NCBI GenBank assembly: GCA_028023455.1
Contig: JAQFVV010000317.1
Location: forward strand, 379,501-443,500
Direction: 5' to 3'
From: Epiperipatus broadwayi
Lineage: Eukaryota; Onychophora; Udeonychophora; Euonychophora; Peripatidae
DNA: 64,000 nt
Made by a program: the position numbers and the translations under genes. Each line of letters opens with the position of its first letter. Within the stretch, counting starts at the first letter, position 1. Below the pieces are notes generated by a model, which saw only the letters and a list, made by a program, of their open reading frames with translations, did not search any database and was not told where the DNA came from. This document shows positions 38,135 to 48,232 of the stretch, piece after piece.

Positions 38135-38291
38135 ATATATATATATTTAAAATGTTAATAAATAAATTGTTCACTCTTCATTTACTCAAACTCTAAATAT
38201 ATTTATTAAACATAAAATTTCTATTTGTTTTTTTTTTTTTATTCACTTATAGACTACAGGAGGATAATAACTGATGATTGTATATATCACA
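38135..38291 (-). repeat. old LTR (3' LTR of minus-strand element), part 2
   Basis: From about 38142 the sequence GTTAATAAATAAATTGTTCA resumes the alignment with the intact copy (41886 onward) that was broken at 28087. Further shared words are TACTCAAACTCTAAATAT (41925 onward) and CTACAGG.GGATAATAA...TGATGATTG (41985 onward). Homology ends about 38291 at TCACA; read on the minus strand the LTR starts TGTGATATATACAATC. Confidence 0.75.
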
Positions 38292-40340
38292 TATTCCCAA
38301 TCTTAATAAAAAATTAAAAAAAAAAAAATTCTAAAACCACAATATAAGGTCACTACTACCAACTAAATATTCCATTGATAACTTATGATTAATTAAAATT
38401 ATACCACTACAACAATAGAATTACTGACTGTATATAATTATGTGTCGTGTTGTTTTTTTTCATCCTAACTGGATATTTGTAGAATCGGTCTACAACATTA
38501 TATAGATTGCATAAATTGTGACTAATAAAATCAAACTTTTCATTTCTAATAAATATAGAGTCATTGTACCAATTAAAATTATGATTATAGTTATGATGAC
38601 AAATTAGATATTTACTATCATATCGATAGTGATTTGCATATTTGATTGTGGCTATAACAAGCTTTATTTTCAAAATTATTACTCTCATAAATCCAACAAA
38701 TCACTGGTCCAACTTTGTGATTAAGAAAATTTTTAATTTATTCCCAGTCAAGGTATCTATATTCTTGACTGTATATCTTGTGATGATAAAATCATTTAGA
38801 TTTTTCTGGCTTTATTACTGTCGATAAAATTTTATATCTATCATTTATGACAAAATTTTTTTTTAAGGAAACATTGTCATTACTTTAGATTGCACCACAT
38901 CTAAGCTATTATCATAATTTGAGTCACTCTGTTTTACCTGAGTTTCTAAACTTTTGATACACTTGTTCTTGTTTATTCTGTACTGTCTCTTTCTCTTTAT
39001 AATTAATTTGATGACATCCATTTAACTTAGCTTCTAGGATTTTGTACTTATTTTCAGATTCTAATCTATCTTCTAATTCATATTGACCTTCTACCTTCTC
39101 TACTAAGAGTTCCTTGTTTCGTGCCTAGTTTATGCTCTTCCTGGCTTTGTTTTATTATTTGCTCAAGCTCTTTATGATTTTTGTCATACTTTTCTTGACT
39201 TTCATTGAACTTATTAATTAGATCTTTTGATAACTTTTCTTGGTTTTGTTTAAGTTCTTTAAACTTTTTTTTGCTTTGTTTCATTTCACTCATCAAACTC
39301 TTTAACATGACTATTATAGATTCATTTTGATCATTTTTGATGTGACAGAAACTTCATTAACTTGCTCTTCCTATTCTAACATATCTAATTTCTTCTCACT
39401 TTCTATAGTATGATTTATTTTATTTTAGAAAAAAAAGAACATGAATTTTTTTCTCCATTCAATATCTTATACTAAATGAAATCAATAACTTCTTTGTACT
39501 GTGCTCTATATGTTGTTGACTCCTGTAATGTAATTACATAACTTTTCGCATACATTTCAATTTATACAAAAACCCTCCCAACATAAAATAGCACAATAGC
39601 ATCATTTCTCAATAGTAATTGATTTACCTATTCACATTGTCATTATTCCAAACTAATGTGTATATTTTTTTTTTTATTTTCCTTTGAATTTCAACTTATA
39701 TTATGTGTAATATAGTGTAAATTTCATGACTATGCTCAAAAGACTTTGCATCATGCTGTTATCAATAAAATCAAATAGTTAGCATCAATGTAACTAGAAG
39801 ATAAATACATTCAATAAAATAAATTGGCTTCAAATATATTTTATTATTTATTTTATAATTGTTTCAACAGAAACTTTAATGACATGTATTAGTAATGAGC
39901 CCACATTCCTTTGGCATCATACTAACATAGTATATATTTGCTGCTTTCAAAGATATAAGAATAAGTCCTTATTTTCATTATTATCTGGAAGACATGTCTA
40001 GGCATCATCATCTGGTAGCCTGCCTCTATGTGCTATTTTGTGGTATATTTACAAAATGTTTTTTTTCCATAAAGTACTTTATAACTATTATTTTTCAATT
40101 CATGTATTGTTTAACCTATTTTTCAGGAAACAATTTTATAACCAATGCTGAATTCAAACTTTTAACAAAGCACAGCTACAAAATAAAATTATCATCTACT
40201 GAGTCATTAATCAATTTAATCCAACACTAACATATGTAAAAATAGCTTATATTGATTGTAATCATTAAGCAAATATCTTGATGTTATCTATTTATTATTT
40301 TATGACTCTAACTCTCATGTGTTATGAATAAACATCCATA
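38292..40340 (-). mobile_element. interior of old LTR retrotransposon, internally deleted
   Basis: Lies between two LTR copies that are direct repeats. It holds a tRNA-Lys-type primer site at its high-coordinate edge, a coiled-coil gag-like ORF around 39.1 kb and no recognisable pol. At about 2.05 kb it is far too short for gag-pol, so the element was internally deleted or was always non-autonomous. The purine tract expected before the 3' LTR on the minus strand is only weakly visible (GATTGGGAATA, plus 38292-38303). Confidence 0.6.
38890..39420 (-). pseudogene. coiled-coil gag-like ORF of the old LTR element
   Basis: The open piece 39078-39308 on the minus strand encodes a highly charged Lys/Glu/Gln-rich helix with repeating segments such as FKELKQNQEKLSKDLINK and SQEKYDKNHKELEQI, a clear coiled-coil heptad style. 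After a frameshift the same character continues (YELEDRLESENKYKILEAKL, about 39000-39060), and upstream a frame carries IESEKKLDMLE (about 39380-39410). N-terminal coiled coils of this kind occur in gag proteins of some invertebrate LTR elements. Its position between a primer site and an LTR on the right strand supports gag. No capsid or zinc-knuckle motif was recognised. Confidence 0.5.
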
Positions 40341-40358
40341 GCTCCACATTGGGTGCCA
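40341..40358 (-). promoter_or_regulatory. primer-binding site of old LTR element, tRNA-Lys type
   Basis: The minus strand reads TGGCACCCAATGTGGAGC, matching TGGCGCCCAACGTGGGGC except for G to A and C to T changes of the CpG-decay kind. It starts four bases after the LTR end (CCATTACA). This places the 5' LTR at 40363-42023 in minus orientation. Confidence 0.75.
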
Positions 40359-40555
40359 AAAATGTAATGGACAATTAAGCTGATAATAACTGCCTATCTG
40401 ATATTCAAATGCACTCCACTTTGGGTGATCAAAAATTTAATGGAAAATTATGGAGATGAATAGCCATTTCCTCAAATTCCAAAAATATAATGGAAAAGAA
40501 CTAATTGTTTAATAAATATTCCATAAATTTGGGTAACCATAAAATGTAATGGACA
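40351..40555 (-). repeat. tandem degenerate copies of the LTR-end/primer-site junction
   Basis: Four related words occur in a row on the plus strand: GGGTGCCAAAAATGTAATGG (real junction, 40351-40370), GGGTGATCAAAAATTTAATGG (40423-40443), TCCAAAAATATAATGG (40478-40493) and GGGTAACCATAAAATGTAATGG (40531-40552). Spacing is irregular, about 50-74 bp. The other LTR has the same series (near 26570, 26625 and 26675), so it predates the integration of this copy. Confidence 0.65.
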
Positions 40556-41768
40556 TGTGCTGCCCTTGGATAGCCTGAAAATTTAACTAGTAGATAGATA
40601 ATCTATACATGGTCTCATAATAATATAGATCTACATTATAATGGATTCATGAATTTGTATGGTGCCAATGAATCCAAAGATATGTTTTACTTGGCAAAGA
40701 AATTAAAATTTAATAAATAATGATTTACTTACTGATGAGGTATAGTATGGGATGTACAATTGAATATCTTAATAAAATAAATTGTGTAATAAAAATAATT
40801 TTGTACATTAGAATGGTTTGTGCAATAAGTAAATAAGTTTGTTATGGTAGACATTAACTCATTGAGGTGGCTATGGCAAACAATATCATATCAATTCTAA
40901 TCATTGTGATCTAAACTTATCCCTAACAGTTTGCAATTATTAGATATGATCTATTACCAAAAATCATTAACGTGCATAGTCATAAAAGAGTTAATTATGT
41001 AATCTTGCATGTAATAAAAAAATGTAAAAAATATATATCTCATATCCTAGATCAAGTAATGTTTTTATAATGACAGTCATTTTTTATAATTTAACCTAAA
41101 TTATATAAAATATTAGTTATTTTGATTTACCTAAAATAATATGTCAATAATTAAGTTTAGTGTTACTTGATTTTACTATTTCAATGTGTATGGAATGATA
41201 ATAAATAATAGACTACACTTATAATTAAAGAAAGAAGAATTTTGATAGATTTCTGTTGATGTGTTACTATTAGTTCATTGATTGTTTTTAATAAATGAAA
41301 GTTATATGAGTAAATACTTTAGAAAAGATTTGTTTATTGCCGTTTGTTATTAAATTCATCATATAACTTCAGATTATGGTTTTCTTTTTCTCCATAGGTG
41401 TCTTTTCTAATATTCCCATGATTGCAAATGAAAGCATAGGATTCAATATATATATATATTAATTATTAAATGATATTCAACTATTCCTTTTAGAGATACT
41501 ACAATTCATGGTAAATCTAAGGGTTTGAAGCTTTGGGAAGTCATCATAGCATTTGTTGTCATCCATTCTGTTTATTTATAAATATATTAATCATGGGGAG
41601 TTATGTTATTTCCCCTCTCTGTGATTTTTATCACGTACATTATAATCTTATTACAAACCCAGAATTTGTTTATTAAATATGCAAAATAAAATATAAATTT
41701 GGGGGGGGGGTGTTATTTTAGCTAAGCTTTTTTCTTCTTTGTTACATAGTAACAATAATAAAGCAATA

Positions 41769-41803
<35 letters not shown>

Positions 41804-42023
41804 GCTCATGAACATGAATTATTATTTTTTTTAACTTTAATAAAGTTGTTATTATCATTTGATACAACATAAATAAATATTTTAATTTTAATAAATAAAT
41901 TGTTCATTCTCTATTTATTCAAACTATAAATATAGTTACTAAATATAAGATTTCTGATTGTTTTCTTTATTTATTTGTCTATAGCCTACAGGTAGATAAT
42001 AAATGATGATTGTGTATATATAG
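40363..42023 (-). repeat. old LTR (5' LTR of minus-strand element), uninterrupted copy
   Basis: About 1.66 kb, aligned by eye to 26512-28087 plus 38140-38291. In plus orientation it begins TGTAATGGACAATTAAGC. It shares the run of words 'TCATGAATTTGTA', 'TTTGTGCAATA', 'CATTGAGGTGGCTA' and 'GGTTTGAAGCTTTGGG' in the same order with the other copy. It contains a G10 run (41701-41710) and an ATT microsatellite. Being unbroken at the gypsy insertion point, it shows the pre-insertion state. Confidence 0.75.
41771..41803. repeat. (ATT)n microsatellite
   Basis: Eleven uninterrupted TTA units inside the old LTR. Confidence 0.95.
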
Positions 42024-44190
42024 ACTATTTGTATTTATGAATTTGTTCATTTTGTTAACAAATATTTGAATTCATTCAAAAATGTACAATTATATTTAAT
42101 AAGTAATTAGACCAGTTATATATATATATGTGTGTTATATAAAGAGCTCACAAATAAGTTCTTAACAAGTTTTGCAGTATATCCCTAACCCCAGATCAGT
42201 TTCTGCTACTGGCTTTCTCAGTGAGGTGTTAGGATATTCAAGCATAAATTAAAAATACAGGACAAGCCCAGCATATATATATATATGCACACAGATATAA
42301 TTATATGACATATATGTTAAACATGGTTAATCTTATATTATGTTGCCTTTTTTTTTTTTGCTGTGTTAAATTTTGTCTAAAAGTGAAGTAAATATGTATA
42401 TATATATTTGTATATACCATTTGTTTTAATAAGAATATAAATGCTGTAGATAATTGCATATATTAACATGTAAAAAGATACAGTGCAATATTTAAGTTTT
42501 TATATGTGAATAGTATATATTTATATAATTTTTTTAAGAGGATAAATTATTCATCATAATAGTAGATAAATATCTAAATATATATATATATCGTTGCTTT
42601 TGTGAAAACTATAAAATGTATATTTTTATTCAAAATAAATCTAAATGTATATATAAAGGTGATTAATAATTTGCTCTTGTACAATTTGGTTAAATAATGT
42701 GTAAAATGTATGTTCAGTATTTTTTTTTTAAGAAGAAAAAAAATTATTTATTTTTAAGCTAAATCCACTTATTTAAGTTCCTAAAATGTTCAGGATTTCA
42801 GCCATGTGAATAAATATTTTTAAAACACTCCATGTGCTAATATATTATGATAACAACTAGAGAAGAGGCAGGAGTAAGGCAGGACTAGCAGGCAAAAGTT
42901 ATTCTTTATGTGATATCATAAAAGCAAAAATAAGATTCATCAGAATTGATTTTCTAATTTTAAAAAATTTAAAAATAAAAAAGTTTTAATTATTTTCAAA
43001 TATAATTAATAATATTTGTATATAAGCTTCTGATACAATATATTTGATTATACACATGTAGAATACACACATATATATATATATATATTGATAATATTAA
43101 AAATATCTGCCAATCGGTATGCTCATGTAAGTTCATATACAATGTAAATTGTTAAAAAGTAATGAAAGTGATGTATGAGTTTAAAATTGAAAGACTATTT
43201 TAGTTTTTTTTATAAATATTTGCATTTATCAATATTTAAATCTGTCTTTCTTTTTCTATAAAATAATCAAATTAATTTTTATTTTCGAAGTATTTTATTT
43301 TGTGCTCATTCTTAAGCAGAATTAAAAAATAAATATTTTAGTTTGTTCTGATTGTTATATTAATATTGTAATCTTTTTTTTTTCCATTGATTTTTGAAGT
43401 TTAGGAAGAGCGTTTTAGTATTATCATTTTTTGGTTGTTGTTTTTTAAATCCTTCAATATAAAAACTAATTTTACTATTTTTTACTATAGATATTAATTA
43501 TATATAAATTTTAATTACTGGTACAATTGTTCCATTGCATGTTGTCTATATGTTCATATAGAAATAATACGAATATAGTACTGCAGTATAGCGGAATTCA
43601 AATTTTGTCAGAAAGCCATTTTTTATTGATCTTTTAAAACTCATAAATTACCTTACAAAACTATATATAATATGCATCCATTTTCCAGGTTCCTGATGTA
43701 TTCTTAGAAGGTAGACTGAGTAAAATTTAGAATTTTTTTCCAAGTTACAAACTGTTTTTTATTTTTCAATAAACAGTCCAATAAGCCTTCTAAAATTGAC
43801 CACTAAATAATTGTTCTTATGTTGAGAATGAAACTTGTTTAGAAAAATGCTAAAACCCTTTTTCATTACTGGTTTGTAAGTGGGGGGGGGGGGCAGAGGT
43901 TGTTAGTAATGCTATAGTTTTACTATGAGCTGTTTAAGGTCAATCTATTCTTTATATATTTTTTAATAAATCAAGTTATAGCAAATCAGAATTAAATCAC
44001 TAGACAAAATTAAATTTAAAACTTCTTTATTACTGATATTCCTGTCACGGCAACAATTTTCATTAGAAAAGTCTACCTTGACAAGTAAATCGTTAATAGG
44101 AATTGATTTTGATTTTAGTTAGTTTTAATTTTTGTATACTCTGTTATAACATTGACTAATTTTAGTTTTTAGCCATGTATACATATGAAA
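42024..44190. other. AT-rich non-coding sequence with TA microsatellites
   Basis: Multiple short TA runs (near 42118, 42274, 42580 and 43070) and a G13 run at about 43881-43893. No coding or RNA signal recognised. Confidence 0.55.
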
Positions 44191-44195
44191 TAATG

Positions 44196-44690
44196 TGGGA
44201 ATGAACTATCCACATATGGATATAAAATAGAAGCACTCTCCTGTCAATAAATGTTTTATAAATGAACATGTTCCACGTATACTTAGAGCTTATTCTTTAA
44301 GTAATCAATATTTATTGACGTGCTTGAATTGCAAGTTTGATATTGTTGCTAGCCTGATTTATAAATCAGCATATTACTTGCACGAGTTCAAATTATGTAC
44401 TACTGAAAATAGATAGTTTTTCATTTTTAATTACCTATGACATTGAACCTTATTATTTGGCATATATTTATAGTAATTGCTAAAATAGTGACATATATAA
44501 TATTGCGGAAGTAAATTACTCTTTACACGTGTACTATAAAATAGACATGTACTCTCCTGCTAATAAGTGAACCACCTATTCTCTTGAAACATCGATTAGA
44601 GGGTGTGTCCATTTTATAGTATATATGTGAAGAGTACTTTATTTCTACAACATTTCATATCTGTATAAATTGCTATATTATCATTTATTA
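44196..44690. repeat. foldback (MITE-like) element with a third, direct partial copy
   Basis: The left arm at about 44506-44547 (GTAAATTACTCTTTACACGT, then ACTATAAAATAGACA) matches the reverse complement of 44605-44648 (TGTCCATTTTATAGTATATA, then GTGAAGAGTACTTTATTTC). The similarity appears to extend outward with more mismatches to about 44465 and 44690. A related direct copy, GATATAAAATAGAAGCACTCTCCTGTCAATAA, lies at 44218-44250. Confidence 0.65.
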
Positions 44691-44884
44691 CTTATGTACT
44701 AACTAATACGTTAACTATTGCAAGTAGTAAAAAATGTGAAACTTTCTCTTCGCTGTGATATATAAGCTGTCAATTTAAAAATCAAACTACCAATAAGATC
44801 AAACTCTCAATTCAAGCAGGGTCAATAATTGTTGGTTTTTTTAAAGACTAAACTCTAAAGTTCCTACAGTTCTCCACTATACAT
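44691..44884. other. AT-rich spacer
   Basis: No feature recognised. Confidence 0.4.
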
Positions 44885-46995
44885 ATTTCACTCTGAATCA
44901 GCACTCATCAGTTAATCCAGATCATAATGTCTCACCCATATATATATAATCAGTTCTCCGTTTATATTAAGACAGCAAATTGAACGTTAATATTAGGACA
45001 GGCTTCATTCTTCTCCACCCTCCAAAATCTTCAACTATCCATGTCATTGAAAATCTGATAATGGAATGCTTAAAGTCCTTGTTGATGCCAATATTATTGT
45101 CATACCCACATTGACTTTTAAGTTACTCTGACCCCTCACCTATAGGACTTTAATATGTTCATTCAAATACACAGAAGAGAGATAGGCATAATACAGGCTC
45201 AGCATGTAATATTTAAATACTAGTATATTGTCTATGCTGAACTTAATGTGATTGCAAGGGATTTGAACCCAGACTTTGAAATTCTCTACAGCTGTCTACT
45301 CCATCCTATATAACAGATACACATGATTACATCCATGTGAAAAAGATAGATGAGTGTCCCACATAATCAATCCTCAGCTTATATTAAGACAACAAATCTT
45401 CAAACTTTAATGGACAGGCTTCAATCTTCTCCAATTTCCTGAAAATCTGATGATGGAAATGTTCATAGCCTTTGTTGATGCCAAGATTATTGTCATATTT
45501 ATGTTGACTTTGTCACTCTGACCTTTCACTTATAGGACTTTAGTATGACCATTCAAATACTTGGAAAGAGATGGTTAGTATACTGGCTGAATATGTAATA
45601 TTTAAATACAATTATATTGTCTGTGCTGAATTTAAGTAATTAGAAGGATTTGAACTCAGACTTTGAAGCTCTCCTGCAGCCACACACATGAAAAAGATAA
45701 ATAATCTCCAATATAAATATTTTATGCTGAACCAGCACTCATCAGTTGTTTCAGATCATAATCATCCACACATACATATATAATCAGTCCCCAGTTTATG
45801 CTGAGATAGTAAATCTGAAATTTTAATGGAAGGCTTCAATATTCTTCACTCTCCAACTCTTTAGCCATCAATGTCTTTGAAAATCTGATGGTGGAATGCT
45901 CAAAGCCTTTGTTGATGCCAATATTATTGTCATACCTATATTGACTTTTTGTTGACATTAAGACACTCTGACCCCTTACATATAGGACTTTAATATGTCC
46001 ATTAAAATACACAGGAATGCAATGGTCAGAATACAGAATAAATATGTAATATTTAACTACAAGTGTATTGTTTATGCTGAACTTAATATAATTAGGGATT
46101 TGAACTCAGACATTGAAGCTCCCTACAGCTATCAACTGCACCTTATACAATTGATATGCATGACTACATACATGTGAAAAAGATAAATGATCTTTTAGAG
46201 TTTGAATATTTGCTGTGTGGGGGGATTATAATCTGGACCAACTGGTGAATGCTGGTTCAATACGATATATATATATATTGGAGGCATTTATAAGTCTCAT
46301 GTATTGTGTATCAATTGTATAGGATAGAGTGGAAAGCTGCAGGAAGCTTCAATGTCTGAGTTCAAATCCCTTCTAATTACATTAAGTTCAGCATAGACAA
46401 TATACTTGTATTTAAATATATATATATGTATATAATATTTTTAATACAAGTATATTTTATATACCTGAAGTCTAGATGTAATATATAGGGTTTGAACCCA
46501 GACTTTCAAGCTTTCTTCTGTCATCCACTCCATCTCATGCACTGATGTACATGACCATGCTTGTGTGAAAAAGATAATCAATCTTCAATGTACGTATTTT
46601 ATGCTGAACCAGCACTCATTAGTTGGTCCAGATCATCATTTTCCACACATATACATAATCAGTGTTCAGTTGATATTGAAACCAAATTTTCATACTCTAA
46701 TGGACAGCTTTAATCTATTCCAACATCATTAGATTTTCAATGGTATGGATGGCTGAAGAGTTGGAGGGTGGAGTAGATAGAAATTTGTTCATTAAAATGT
46801 GAAGATTTGCTATCTTAATATAAAACAAGCACTGATTACATATATGTGTGGGAGATGATGATCTGGATCAACTGGTGAGTGCTGGTGCAGCACAAAATAC
46901 CAATATTGGAGATCATTGATCTTTTTTACATGTGTGTGGTCATGCGTATCGGTTGTGTAAGAAGGAATGGGTAGCTGAGGGAGTTTGAAAACCTG
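44885..46995. repeat. ~416-bp repeat array with direct and inverted units
   Basis: The anchor ATAATCA..CCTCAG-like word recurs at 44946, 45363 and 45780, giving a period of about 416 bp for three head-to-tail units. The CTGAACCAGCACTCATCAGTT-like word occurs at 44892, 45726 and 46602 in one direction and inverted at about 46234-46260 and 46867-46891. So three direct units are followed by an inverted part (46200-46435), a direct part (46440-46730) and an inverted part (46731-46995). Each unit holds a B-box-like GGGTTCAAATCCC on the minus strand (for example plus 45257-45271), about 30 bases after AGGATGGAGTAGACAGC, like a tRNA D-arm. This suggests a tRNA-derived SINE origin. Confidence 0.75.
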
Positions 46996-47989
46996 TGTTC
47001 ATATCTTCTATATGCATATTTCATACATTTAATTTCTTATAGAATCTTTAACTTCAGTATCAGTTATATAATAAAATCATTTTAATTATTTCAAAATAAC
47101 TTAGTTTTAACCAATATTTTCTTTTTTTTTTTTTTTAGATATTTTTTGTTTTTAGATTTCTCTTTGCATAAATAAATAGGATTTTTCTATAGGAGAAAAG
47201 CTGTGTTTGAATTTATTAAAATTAAATTTTTGAATGATTTCTTGCTCAATAATCTTAATTTTAGTTTGTATGTCAAAAACCATTCAAAGTTATATTATGT
47301 GTTAATTAAAGACTACATCTTACTTGAGCTCACATCTGTATTTGTACAAACTTTTTTTTTTAGGTTAAGTAGCAAATAAATTATTATTATTGTGTATTAG
47401 TAAATTGGCTAATTTGGATTTTTATAGTTCGATTGTATTACAAAATTTTATCCTAGGCAGTAAATAACTGAACATATGAAGACTTTTTTTTTTATTTACA
47501 CACATACAAATCATTAAGATATTTTAACAGTTCTCTAATAATCTTTTACAAGTGATAAGTATTAACAAACATGAACGTTTTACTATTTTGTGAATATTTC
47601 TATATAATTATCAAATAAATCAGTTTTTTTTTTCACATTCCTGTTAAAGCTTTATAGTAGTAGAAATATCTGCCTTACTGTCTCAACATCTGCCTAGAAA
47701 ATTATTTACATTGTTCTATCATATACTGTACCAGTCAAAATATGTTGATCCATCTAACATGAGCTGGAACCCAATGAAATGTACTTCAAACCCAGACAAG
47801 CCCCAGATTTAGGTTAGTGACCAACCTAGATTCGAACCCATTCCACAAGGCCCAGATCGAACACCTAGTGAATAACATAATAGTGATGGCACACAAGAAT
47901 TAATTCTTAAGTCTGGCCCACTAAAAGAGCAAAAGAGACAATGAGACATATAACAAGAATGCACATATTTGTTGGAATGTATGGAAGCG
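46996..47989. other. AT-rich non-coding; one B-box-like word
   Basis: Mostly T-rich tracts. A less AT-rich patch (47745-47880) holds GGGTTCGAATCTAGG on the minus strand (plus 47826-47840), a good B-box word without a convincing A box. No coding signal. Confidence 0.4.
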
Positions 47990-48232
47990 GATGGTGGGAT
48001 TTTACAAAAAATTAAGAAAAAACAATATTATTAATTAAACTAATCACATTTAAATCAAGTATCTTTTATTAACGAACATAATAATTTTAACCATTTTTTA
48101 AATTCAGAGTTTAAAAGGAAAAGAACACTTTGTTTCCTAAAATATGTATACTCTTAAATAAATGGGATGAATTACGATGGTGGGATTTTACAAAAAATTA
48201 AGAAAAAACAATATTATTAATTAAACTAGTCA
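47990..48232. repeat. 57-bp direct repeat pair
   Basis: The block starting GATGGTGGGATTTTACAAAA at 47990-48046 is repeated at 48176-48232 with one mismatch seen near the end (TAATCA versus TAGTCA). Offset is 186 bp. It may be the remnant of a duplication or the ends of a small element. Confidence 0.85.

Noticed and set aside
42181-42195. Telomere-like CCCTAACCCC
   Set aside because: A single copy, not a repeat array.
44885-46995. CRISPR-like regularly spaced repeats
   Set aside because: The unit is about 416 bp with no short spacers and includes inverted copies; eukaryotic repeat array, not CRISPR.
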